From: an uncultured Bacilli bacterium
Lineage (GTDB): Bacteria > Bacillota_I > Bacilli_A > RF39 > UBA660
Reading direction: 5' to 3'
DNA: 9,544 bases
Assembly (NCBI GenBank): GCA_947628325.1
Contig: CANQZL010000044.1
Location: 1 to 9,544 of the forward strand
Shown: positions 1 to 6,244 of the stretch, in pieces
Numbering within the stretch: position 1 is the stretch's first letter
How the letters are laid out: every line of letters begins with the position of its first letter
Translations under genes and position numbers: made by a program
Notes under the pieces: generated by a model
What the model saw: the letters and a program-made list of their open reading frames with translations, nothing else
What the model was told of the DNA's origin: nothing
The model's database searches: none

Positions 1-1
1 C

Positions 2-919
2 TTTGTAGATGAATATGGAGAAGTAGTAAAGTTTCAGTCTAACAAAAATTCTTCTGATGCTTTACCCCTAAGAATTTTCTATACAACTAGTTTAAATGAA
101 AAAATATTAAATTATGAAAATAAAATAGATACTTCATTAATAGATCCTGATTATGAAGATGGACATACTGTAAATAATCAATCATTGCAATACCTTAATT
201 TCTATTCAAATTATTATAATCTTAAAAAAAATCTCGAAATAGATAGGGGAGACGCTTATGTAGAATTTATTCCATCAAAAAATAATAGATATTACTCGTA
301 CCAAAATAATTTTGTGCTTTATGAGAATAGTAATAATGGCGAAGGAGAATTATTAGAAACTGGTGGGAATGTTATTTTATCAAATGAAGTATTAGATTTA
401 TCCACTATTAACAAAGATAAAACATATTATCTTAAAATATTTTATTATGAACAAACAAATAATGAAGAAGGTAGAATTATTAAATATGCCATTGCCAAAA
501 AAGGTAGTGATTTCTTTGATGATAATGGAAAATGTTTTTTAACTTATTTTGATATAGAAAATAACCAAGAAACATCAGATAAAAATGATAATACAGTCGT
601 AACGACTAAAAAAGGTGGATTACAATCTTTTTATAATATAAGTAATATTGAGTATAAAGATAAAAATAAAACTGAAACTTCTTCAACTATAAGACAAATT
701 GAATTTATAAATGATATTAATAATAACAAAGTTATAAACTATTTAGGTAATAATGGTAAAATAAATATTTTTTATAAATATTTATATAATGATATTCCAG
801 TTACAGGTGGTTTTGGTATAAAAAAAATAATAATAATAGGATTGATTTTTATTTTAATAACTCTTTCATTAATTATAATTGTAATTAATAAAAGAAATTT
901 AAAAATAAATAATAAATAA
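2..919 (+). CDS. Sortase-anchored surface protein, 5'-truncated by the window edge
   Basis: The reading frame is open from the left edge (305 residues visible), so the true start lies outside the window. A TTG at 185 is in frame but has no ribosome binding site. The tail is a classical cell-wall sorting signal: IPVTGG (visible residues 265-270, bases 794-811), then about 20 hydrophobic residues, then a basic end (NKRNLKINNK). IPVTG is a variant of LPXTG, so a sortase should cleave between Thr and Gly and attach the protein to the wall or to a pilus. The part before it is rich in Asn, Lys, Tyr and Glu and looks like secreted beta-rich domains. I cannot name its family; a pilin or adhesin subunit is the likeliest guess. 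The next gene begins 16 bases downstream, which suggests one operon. No sortase gene lies in the window; it may be upstream. Confidence 0.8.
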   Translation, partial: FVDEYGEVVKFQSNKNSSDALPLRIFYTTSLNEKILNYENKIDTSLIDPDYEDGHTVNNQSLQYLNFYSNYYNLKKNLEIDRGDAYVEFIPSKNNRYYSYQNNFVLYENSNNGEGELLETGGNVILSNEVLDLSTINKDKTYYLKIFYYEQTNNEEGRIIKYAIAKKGSDFFDDNGKCFLTYFDIENNQETSDKNDNTVVTTKKGGLQSFYNISNIEYKDKNKTETSSTIRQIEFINDINNNKVINYLGNNGKINIFYKYLYNDIPVTGGFGIKKIIIIGLIFILITLSLIIIVINKRNLKINNK

Positions 920-935
920 TTTAGAAGGTGATAAA

Positions 936-1853
936 ATGAAGAAAAAATTATATTTTGTTATTGCAAGTGTTCTTTTTATATCAATAATTTTATTAAGCAT
1001 TTCTTATGCTAAAGAATCAAAATATGAAAAAGAAAGTTCTACATATGAAATAAATGAAAAAAATATTAAAATAATTTATCAAAATAATAATCATTTCAAA
1101 CTAAACAAAAATTTTAGCAATAATATTACTATTATTAATAAAGATTCTAAAGAAATTACTTATGGTATATTCATAAATGGCATTGATAACCAAGAACATA
1201 GTGATATTTATTATAGTATAAATGATAAAAACAAAGAAAAAATTAAAAATGGGATTATCTATATAGGAACATTAACTCCTTTTGGCACATCAAACGATTT
1301 AAACTCACATAGTTTAAAAATTTATGCTAACAAAGAATTATCAAATCAAGAATATACTTTAGAAGTAAGATTAATAAACAGAGAATTATTAAGTGAATTA
1401 ATTATAATAGATAAAAATACATATAAAGAAAATAATAACTATCGTTATTTTGGTGAAGACGTAAATAACTATTTAACATATGAAAATCAATTATATCGTA
1501 TAATTGGTATAATCAATAATAAAATTAGACTAATAAGCGAACCAAAGGTTAAAGATAAATTTAAAAATACTTACAAATATCTAACAATCGAAGATTATAT
1601 TGCAAGTTTTAACGATTTGAATGCTCGTTTAGAAAATGCTTTAAATTATAAAAGTTGGTTAACTACAGAAAATTATTATTTAATTAATAAAGAAAATAAA
1701 CCATTTATTATTGATAAAAATAACGGAATCATCTCACCAAATACCTTATTAAAATATGATATAAGAGAAGTTATTGAAATAGATAGCAATGCTAAAGTAG
1801 TAAAAGGAGATGGAACACTCCTAAAACCATACGAGGTAACATATGAAAGTTGA
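936..1853 (+). CDS. Secreted protein with GDGT..KPY C-terminal domain
   Basis: This 305-residue protein is of unknown function. It starts at ATG with AGAAGGTG at 923-930 as ribosome binding site. Residues 1-25 form a signal peptide (MKKK, hydrophobic stretch 6-24) with a plausible signal peptidase site after SYA. Residues about 45-147 read as a beta-sandwich-like module (TIINKDSKEITYGIFI ... HSLKIYANKELSNQEYTLEV). Residues about 168-300 hold a second domain with YFGEDVNNYLTYENQLYRIIGI near its start and VVKGDGTLLKPYEV at its end. The same landmarks occur in the protein at 5145-6143 (NNNYIKINDTLFRIVRI and GDGTLEDPYLI), so the two are related. The stop is TGA, and the next gene's start lies 11 bases inside this one, implying coupled translation. 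Together with the anchored protein upstream it looks like part of a surface or pilus-like assembly; that role is inference. Confidence 0.85.
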   Translation: MKKKLYFVIASVLFISIILLSISYAKESKYEKESSTYEINEKNIKIIYQNNNHFKLNKNFSNNITIINKDSKEITYGIFINGIDNQEHSDIYYSINDKNKEKIKNGIIYIGTLTPFGTSNDLNSHSLKIYANKELSNQEYTLEVRLINRELLSELIIIDKNTYKENNNYRYFGEDVNNYLTYENQLYRIIGIINNKIRLISEPKVKDKFKNTYKYLTIEDYIASFNDLNARLENALNYKSWLTTENYYLINKENKPFIIDKNNGIISPNTLLKYDIREVIEIDSNAKVVKGDGTLLKPYEVTYES

Positions 1854-2349
1854 AAAAAATTTAAAAAAACAAATAATAATTGAAATATTAGCTTTACTTT
1901 TTCTTATAATTGTCATAATTTATGCAATGATTGCAATTAATAAAAGTAATTTTAGTAAATTAAATTCTGACGGAGGTATAGTAACTATTCTTGACGACCA
2001 AAACCAAGATAAAATAAGCATCCTAAGTGATGGAGCAGGCATAATGCAAGAAGGAACAACTTATACGATAACAAATAATAGTCAGAAAGATATAGATTAC
2101 GACTTAATAATAATACCTAGTGTTAAAAACGAAAAAATATTAGATAACATTCGTATTGGAATAGATGATTTATACATTGAAAATTTAACAGATTATGAAA
2201 AAAAAGATGATGGATATGTTATATTTTCAAATTCTTTAAAAACTAATTATACAAAAAAGTATCTTATAAAGACTTGGTATAAACTAGATACTAGCGATGA
2301 TTTATTTGACAAAAATATTAATTTTACATATAAAGTAGTTAAAAAATAA
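1843..2349 (+). CDS. Small membrane-anchored extracellular protein, unknown function
   Basis: This 168-residue protein has a basic N-terminus (MKVEKNLKK), one membrane segment at about residues 11-31 and an outside domain of about 135 residues. The domain has the pattern TYTITNNSQKDIDYDLIIIP ... KKYLIKTWYKLD. This resembles the immunoglobulin-like or TasA-like modules often found beside sortase substrates in low-GC gut bacteria, and it echoes the first domain of the preceding protein (TIINKDSKEITYGIFI ... LEVRLI). The likeness is judged by eye only. The ATG overlaps the upstream gene by 11 bases, and GAGG at 1833-1836 is the ribosome binding site. Its 3' end overlaps the convergent ylbJ-like gene by 11 bases, leaving no room for a separate terminator. 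It probably closes the surface-protein operon. Confidence 0.82.
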   Translation: MKVEKNLKKQIIIEILALLFLIIVIIYAMIAINKSNFSKLNSDGGIVTILDDQNQDKISILSDGAGIMQEGTTYTITNNSQKDIDYDLIIIPSVKNEKILDNIRIGIDDLYIENLTDYEKKDDGYVIFSNSLKTNYTKKYLIKTWYKLDTSDDLFDKNINFTYKVVKK

Positions 2350-3175
2350 GAATTAATATTAAAGTAAAAAACATAAATAGTATCAGATGATAAAGTCTAT
2401 ATTTCATATATTTTAAATAATTAACATAAGTATCAGTAATGATACTTTTTATTTGACATTCTATGCATAAGCCACAAGTAGATAAAGAAATTATAGTAAA
2501 TAATAATTTAAAATTAAGAGGAATATTAACTAAGACTAAATTATTTAATGATGAAGTTATCTCAAGAATACTAAAAAGACCAGTTTTTAAATATACATTA
2601 TTGATTAAATTTATAGGTAAAGTATTAAAAAATATTATTGTTCCTAATATAACAATCAAAGTACTTATATTTTTACTTATACTATTAACAAAAACATTTA
2701 TTAAATTATAATTATGTTTCATAAAAATTATTTTAGGAGGACGTATTAATAAAATTAAAATTACATTAGCTAATATATTACAAAACATTATTATTAAAAC
2801 AATTTTAGTATTAAAAATAAGTTTTAAGAATGTAAAAGTAAAAATAGGTGAAGTATATTTTGTCGTAGCAAGTAACTTAGTAGTATCCTCTTTATACATA
2901 TTTAGAATATAAGCATTAGTAGGAGAACCCGAAATAATACTAATAAAATATATATAATTTATATGAAAATATTTATTAATATAATAAGGAATATTTGATT
3001 TATTTATTAAATCTACTATAATAAATGTCGGAAGCAAAGAAGGAATTATATTTTTAAGCCAAATATTAAAGGCATATATTGTTTGTTCTGTTATAAAAGA
3101 ATTATTCAATAAAGAATAAGTAAAATATAATATCAATATTGTCAATAAAATAAATTCTTTAAAGATATTTTTCAT
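2339..3175 (-). CDS. ylbJ: YlbJ-like multi-pass membrane protein
   Basis: This 278-residue protein is almost wholly hydrophobic, with about seven or eight membrane segments. Family landmarks visible are IIPSLLPTFIIVDLI (44-57), SGSPTNA (82-88), SISKNISTLIVILGTIIFFNTL (165-186) and STCGLCIECQIKSI (232-245). They line up with YlbJ hallmarks such as PSLLPFFI, GxPxGA, a gate-like helix and GGLSxxAQ. In Bacillus, YlbJ is a sporulation membrane protein implicated in dipicolinic acid movement, but it is about 400 residues long, so this one is clearly shorter. Neighbour evidence is good: ylbJ, ylbK and ylbL are adjacent in Bacillus, and a ylbL homologue starts 40 bases away, here divergently. AAGGAAG on the minus strand (plus 3180-3186) precedes the ATG by four bases. 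Whether this organism sporulates cannot be told from the window, so another transport or nucleoside-gate-like role is possible. Confidence 0.75.
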   Translation of the reverse strand: MKNIFKEFILLTILILYFTYSLLNNSFITEQTIYAFNIWLKNIIPSLLPTFIIVDLINKSNIPYYINKYFHINYIYFISIISGSPTNAYILNMYKEDTTKLLATTKYTSPIFTFTFLKLIFNTKIVLIIMFCNILANVILILLIRPPKIIFMKHNYNLINVFVNSISKNISTLIVILGTIIFFNTLPINLINNVYLKTGLFSILEITSSLNNLVLVNIPLNFKLLFTIISLSTCGLCIECQIKSIITDTYVNYLKYMKYRLYHLILFMFFTLILILIF

Positions 3176-3200
3176 ATTTCTTCCTTATCAATGATATAAT
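3171..3200 (+). promoter_or_regulatory. Possible extended -10 promoter for the ylbL-like gene
   Basis: TGA-TATAAT (TATAAT at 3195-3200) is a perfect -10 box with the extended TGn element. A weak -35 match, TTCATA at 3171-3176, lies 18 bases upstream and overlaps the start of the divergent ylbJ-like gene. The predicted transcript would begin at about 3207, right at the GGTGAT ribosome binding site, giving an almost leaderless message. That closeness makes the call uncertain. Read on the other strand, the same bases contain TATTAT, so a divergent promoter sharing the region is possible. Confidence 0.4.
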
Positions 3201-3215
3201 ATTTATGGTGATACT

Positions 3216-4226
3216 ATGTTTAATAAAATTTATGATTCTATAAAAAATTTTATGAAAGAAAATTGGAGCTTTATATTAGTTTTTTTCCTAATATTAGCTA
3301 TGGTATTCATTAAAGTTCCTTATGAGGTAGAAATGCCTGGCGGAACAATAGATTTGGGTAATAGAGTTTTAGTAAATGATGAAGAAACTGAAATAGAAGG
3401 ATCATTTAATATGGCTTATGTTTCAGTAGTAAGTGGACGAATACCTTATATTTTATTATCATTTATTATTCCCGATTGGGATATCGTTCCAGAAAGTTCA
3501 GTTATGTATGAAAATGAAACCATTGAAGATGCCAATAAAAGAGATAAATTATATTTAGAACAAAGTAAAGACTATGCAACAGTTGTTGCTATGGATGCTG
3601 CTAATATATCTTATCAAATATCCAATAAGCTTAATTATGTATCATATATTAGTAACGAAGCCGAAACCGACTTAAAAGTTGGTGATGACATAAAAAAATG
3701 CAATAATGTAGAAATTGCTGATATAAACGAAATTTCAAAAATAGTTCAAGATTCAAAAATAGGTGATATCATTGAATTTGAAGTCTTAAGAGACAAAAAA
3801 GAAGTTAAAGCTACTGCTAAAGTATATGAAGAAGACGGAAAGCATTATGTCGGAATTTCAGCTATTACAACTTTTGATATAGATAGTGATACTAAAGTAG
3901 AGATAGATTCTAAACAAACTGAGTCAGGATCTAGTGGTGGATTAATGATGACTTTGATGGTTTATAATGCTTTAACTAATCAAGATTTAACCCATGGTAA
4001 AAAAATCGTAGGGACAGGAACCATTGAACTTGATGGAACAGTAGGCGAAATTGGTGGCGTTAAGTACAAAGTTATGGGGGCCGTAAAAGATAAAGCAGAC
4101 ATATTCTTAGTTCCAGAAGCTAATTACGAAGAAGCAATTAAAGTAAAAGAAGAAAAAAATTATGATTTAAATATTGTATCTGTAAAATCTTTACAAGATG
4201 CAATAGATTATCTAGAAGGTATATAA
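3216..4226 (+). CDS. ylbL: Membrane-anchored PDZ-Lon(S16) protease, YlbL/SepM type
   Basis: This 336-residue serine protease has its active domain outside the cell. Residues 17-33 are a membrane segment. Residues about 34-130 hold family features such as VPYEVEMPGGTIDLGNRV and AAMDAA-like text (VAMDAANISYQ). Residues about 145-205 form a PDZ domain (LKVGDDIKKCNNVEI ... VLRDKKEV). Residues about 210-336 form the Lon-type S16 protease domain with ESGSSGGLMMTLMVYNALT, whose Ser240 aligns with the Lon catalytic serine, and GEIGGVKYKVMGA, whose Lys283 aligns with the catalytic lysine. Both residues of the Ser-Lys dyad are present, and length is normal for the family. Relatives include Bacillus YlbL, which removes a cell-division inhibitor after DNA damage, and Streptococcus SepM, which trims a competence peptide. 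GGTGAT at 3207-3212 is the ribosome binding site. One base separates its stop from the following HD-domain gene, so the two are probably co-transcribed. Confidence 0.92.
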   Translation: MFNKIYDSIKNFMKENWSFILVFFLILAMVFIKVPYEVEMPGGTIDLGNRVLVNDEETEIEGSFNMAYVSVVSGRIPYILLSFIIPDWDIVPESSVMYENETIEDANKRDKLYLEQSKDYATVVAMDAANISYQISNKLNYVSYISNEAETDLKVGDDIKKCNNVEIADINEISKIVQDSKIGDIIEFEVLRDKKEVKATAKVYEEDGKHYVGISAITTFDIDSDTKVEIDSKQTESGSSGGLMMTLMVYNALTNQDLTHGKKIVGTGTIELDGTVGEIGGVKYKVMGAVKDKADIFLVPEANYEEAIKVKEEKNYDLNIVSVKSLQDAIDYLEGI

Positions 4227-4227
4227 T

Positions 4228-4845
4228 ATGAATTATTATGATTTAAACGTTAAAAAAAGTATAAATCCCTTAATTATAAATAGTCCATTTTTCACTGAAT
4301 GGTATAAAATAGTCGAAAAAATATTAGAAAATCCCGAATTTCAAAAAAGAAAATTATTTATGCATCATCATAATATAACCGTTTGGGAACATTCTATTTT
4401 AGTTTCTTTTAAAGCTTATATGGCTGCCCAATATTTCAATGCTGATAAAAATATATGTGCGATAGCAGGATTATTACATGATTTTTATAGTCAAGCTTGG
4501 ATTAGTACAGAAGAATTAGAAAATCTAGAAAATGGTAAATATACTTCTTTGATGAAAGAGAAAAAACCTTTTTATAAAATGCATGGATTTACCCATGCAA
4601 AAGACGCTTCATTAAACTATGTAAAATTTTTCCCAGAATTAGAAAACAAAAAAATTACTAATTCGATAAAAAGACATATGTTCCCTTTAACACCAATACC
4701 TCCACGTTATAAAGAAGGCATTATAATTAATATTATTGATAAGTTTAATAGTATGAGTGAACTTCCAAATGTATTTGAGTTTACAAAAAAGACCACTAAA
4801 AAAATTGCTACTACAATAATAAGTCCTTTTATAAAGAAAGATTAA
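4228..4845 (+). CDS. HD-domain metal-dependent phosphohydrolase
   Basis: This 205-residue soluble protein has no signal peptide or membrane segment. The HD-superfamily metal ligands are visible: His55 in TVWEHS, His84-Asp85 in AGLLHDF and Asp171 in NIIDKF, with further histidines at 46-48, 123 and 150 that may line the active site. HD proteins hydrolyse phosphate esters such as nucleotides, (p)ppGpp or cyclic dinucleotides; the substrate here cannot be told. The conserved-looking segment HGFTHAKDASLNYVKFFPE ... IKRHMFPLTPIPPR suggests a distinct subfamily of about 200 residues in Firmicutes. The ATG is one base after the ylbL-like stop, with AGAAGG at 4214-4219 as ribosome binding site, so the two genes form an operon. 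No clear terminator follows. Confidence 0.87.
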   Translation: MNYYDLNVKKSINPLIINSPFFTEWYKIVEKILENPEFQKRKLFMHHHNITVWEHSILVSFKAYMAAQYFNADKNICAIAGLLHDFYSQAWISTEELENLENGKYTSLMKEKKPFYKMHGFTHAKDASLNYVKFFPELENKKITNSIKRHMFPLTPIPPRYKEGIIINIIDKFNSMSELPNVFEFTKKTTKKIATTIISPFIKKD

Positions 4846-4860
4846 TGTCTTATTAATGTC
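4841..4860 (+). repeat. Nine-base direct repeat ATTAATGTC
   Basis: ATTAATGTC occurs at 4841-4849 and again at 4852-4860, eleven bases apart start to start, at the end of the HD-domain gene. One helical-turn spacing is what a direct-repeat operator would show, and the copies lie just upstream of the small-peptide unit. In such AT-rich DNA chance is also possible. Confidence 0.35.
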
Positions 4861-4875
4861 AAATAATAAAAAATA

Positions 4876-4923
4876 CCTTGCTATACAGAAGAAAAAAGTA
4901 TAGAATAATAAACGTATGCAAGG
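4876..4923 (+). promoter_or_regulatory. Two mutually exclusive hairpins upstream of a small-peptide gene
   Basis: The arm CCTTGC-t-ATAC (4876-4886) pairs with GTATGCAAGG (4914-4923) to give ten base pairs with one bulged T. This stem takes up AAGG of the AAGGAGG ribosome binding site. The inner part of the left arm, CTATAC (4881-4886), can instead pair with GTATAG (4898-4903) around an 11-base loop, which would free the ribosome binding site. The pairings are exact as read. Function as an on/off translational switch is inference. A competing view is that TGC-TATACA (4879-4887) is an extended -10 promoter box, in which case the left arm would not be transcribed from that promoter. Confidence 0.5.
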
Positions 4924-4934
4924 AGGAATAGTAA

Positions 4935-5015
4935 ATGAACATCTCTGTAAAAAAACGTTTTTGGATAATACTATTCTTAGCTATTATAGCAGTATTGATT
5001 ACAATAAGTGCTTAA
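4935..5015 (+). CDS. 26-residue hydrophobic membrane peptide
   Basis: This short frame begins MNISVKKRFW and continues with about 16 hydrophobic residues, ending LITISA. That is a single membrane helix with a basic cytoplasmic end. AAGGAGG at 4920-4926 lies eight bases before the ATG, the best ribosome binding site in the region apart from the two precursor and rpsU sites. A terminator follows two bases before its stop codon ends. Ribosome binding site, start, short frame and terminator together make a gene much more likely than chance. I do not recognise the peptide. Possible roles are a small membrane regulator, a type I toxin-like peptide (these are short, hydrophobic and often have a structured 5' region hiding the ribosome binding site), or a regulatory leader peptide. 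No antisense RNA could be identified. Confidence 0.6.
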   Translation: MNISVKKRFWIILFLAIIAVLITISA

Positions 5016-5042
5016 GATTGAAGATTTCAATCTTTTTTTTTT
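5014..5042 (+). terminator. Rho-independent terminator after the small-peptide gene
   Basis: AAGATTGAA (5014-5022) pairs exactly with TTCAATCTT (5026-5034) around the loop GAT, and a run of T continues to 5042. It ends the transcript of the 26-residue peptide and separates it from the next gene. Confidence 0.88.
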
Positions 5043-5091
5043 GCATTTTATGTCTATAAATTTTAAATAATCGGATTAAATTTAATTTAAA

Positions 5092-5120
5092 TTGCATTTT
5101 TAATAAAACTATTGTAAAAT
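5092..5120 (+). promoter_or_regulatory. Possible promoter of the second GDGT-type surface protein
   Basis: TTGCAT (5092-5097) and TAAAAT (5115-5120) are separated by 17 bases, with a good -10 and a mediocre -35 box. The expected start near 5127 leaves a short leader before AGGAG at 5132-5136. A promoter is needed here because a terminator lies just upstream. Confidence 0.45.
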
Positions 5121-5144
5121 AATTATGATATAGGAGAGTAAAAT

Positions 5145-6143
5145 ATGAAAAAATTTGATCCAGAAAAAGAACTATTAAAAGTTCAAAACAATAAACAATC
5201 ATTTTTTAACAGTAGCAAACTAAGTAATATATATGTGCCTTTATTAGTTATTGCTTGTGGTATACTATCAATAGTTGGAGTTACTTTTTCAATTAAATTA
5301 ACTACAGATAGCGTTGATACGTATAAAATAAAAGTTGATATATTGGGAACAGAAAACTCTGTATATGAAAAAAATGTCTCAGAAGGTGCTTTTAGAGATA
5401 CTATAAAAACCTCAGGAACATTTGGTTCAATTACATGTACAAGTGGTAATCTTACATATGATGCTTTAACATCAACTCTCTCTAGTGTTTATGTAAACGA
5501 AGATACTTATTGTATATTATCTTTTGTTGATGATGGTGCAAAAAATATTTCATTCAATGAATTATTAAAAATTAATGACAATACTGGTGTTTCATATTAC
5601 TATAAAGGCGATGCTAATAATAATTACATTAAAATTAATGATACATTATTTAGAATTGTTAGAATTAATGGGGATGGAAGTTTAAGATTAATCTTAAATG
5701 ATGTTATTCTTTCATCAAACTATGGCTCAAATAATAATTATATTAATAGTAATTTACAAGCAACCTTAAATAATTGGTTTAATTCTACATTCAATAATGA
5801 ATCTTATTTAAAAGCTACAGATTTTGATTATACCAATTATGATATAGTTGATGAGGTTGATAATTTAATAAATATGGAAGGATATTATGTAAATTATGTC
5901 GGGACATTAAGTGTTAAAGAAGTTTCAATAATTACTAAAGACTTAACATATAGTTATTTAGATACGGCAAATGGCATTCTTTTAATGAATGGTAATGGTC
6001 CAGATAACGTCTGGACATTGAAAAAGAATAGTCTTACTAGTTCTTCTATAAATGATATATTAAATGTTCGTCCAGTTATTTGCGTAGATGCAACCATTAC
6101 TTCTGGCGATGGTACGTTAGAAGACCCATATCTTATAAGTTAA
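5145..6143 (+). CDS. Single-TM surface protein with GDGT..PY C-terminal domain
   Basis: This 332-residue protein is of unknown function. A basic, polar N-terminus of 28 residues is inside the cell, residues 29-50 form one membrane segment, and the rest should be outside. Residues about 60-130 hold a small domain with Cys98 and Cys123 (SITCTSGNLTYD ... EDTYCILSFVDDG), a probable disulfide pair. Residues about 145-332 hold the domain shared with the protein at 936-1853: GVSYYYKGDANNNYIKINDTLFRIVRI at the start and NVRPVICVD ... GDGTLEDPYLIS at the end. Many low-GC gut bacteria carry multiple proteins of this type, as I recognise from general patterns; no function is established to my knowledge. 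ATG is preceded by AGGAG at 5132-5136. It appears to be a single-gene transcript with a terminator of its own. Confidence 0.88.
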   Translation: MKKFDPEKELLKVQNNKQSFFNSSKLSNIYVPLLVIACGILSIVGVTFSIKLTTDSVDTYKIKVDILGTENSVYEKNVSEGAFRDTIKTSGTFGSITCTSGNLTYDALTSTLSSVYVNEDTYCILSFVDDGAKNISFNELLKINDNTGVSYYYKGDANNNYIKINDTLFRIVRINGDGSLRLILNDVILSSNYGSNNNYINSNLQATLNNWFNSTFNNESYLKATDFDYTNYDIVDEVDNLINMEGYYVNYVGTLSVKEVSIITKDLTYSYLDTANGILLMNGNGPDNVWTLKKNSLTSSSINDILNVRPVICVDATITSGDGTLEDPYLIS

Positions 6144-6173
6144 AGTTATTATTAAATATAATAACTTTTTTTT
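6142..6173 (+). terminator. Rho-independent terminator
   Basis: AAAGTTATTAT (6142-6152) pairs exactly with ATAATAACTTT (6158-6168) around a five-base loop, and T residues run to 6173. It overlaps the stop codon of the surface-protein gene and isolates it from the transporter operon. Confidence 0.88.
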
Positions 6174-6208
6174 AACAAAAAAATTATAAAATTAAAAGGA
6201 AAATCCTA

Positions 6209-6239
6209 CCTTCATCTCGAATAATAAGGGTGAAGGGAG
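6209..6239 (+). promoter_or_regulatory. Hairpin over the ribosome binding site of the transporter operon
   Basis: CCTTCATCT (6209-6217) pairs with GGGTGAAGG (6228-6236) in nine pairs, two of them G-U, around a ten-base loop. The right arm contains GAAGG of the ribosome binding site GAAGGGAG (6232-6239) that serves the ATG at 6245. It could limit translation of the operon until it is opened. A -10-like TATAAA lies at 6185-6190 after the upstream terminator, but I found no convincing -35 box. Regulation is inferred, not shown. Confidence 0.42.
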
Positions 6240-6244
6240 AAAAT

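Noticed and set aside
185..919. TTG at 185 as a true start of the first gene
   Set aside because: The same frame is open back to position 2 and no ribosome binding site precedes 185, so the gene is simply cut by the window edge.
1851..1853. TGA read as tryptophan (Mycoplasma-type code)
   Set aside because: The TGA follows directly after the conserved GDGT..KPY ending, coincides with a coupled downstream start, and tryptophan in all genes is TGG.
2463..2711. An 82-codon plus-strand frame inside the ylbJ-like gene
   Set aside because: It lies opposite a membrane protein with family motifs, has no ribosome binding site, and is a shadow of AT-rich coding sequence.
5123..5136. TATGAT at 5124-5129 as the -10 box of the 5145 gene
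   Set aside because: Its transcript would start at or after the ribosome binding site; TAAAAT at 5115-5120 with a -35 at 17 bases fits better.
4999..5202. A 67-codon minus-strand frame across the terminator and promoter
   Set aside because: It runs through a terminator stem and the start of a better supported gene, and its hydrophobic look comes from A/T runs.
6230..6244. GTG at 6230 as the start of the ABC exporter
   Set aside because: The ribosome binding site GAAGGGAG lies downstream of it and correctly spaced for ATG at 6245; C39 exporters also normally begin close to the conserved Gln-Cys motif.
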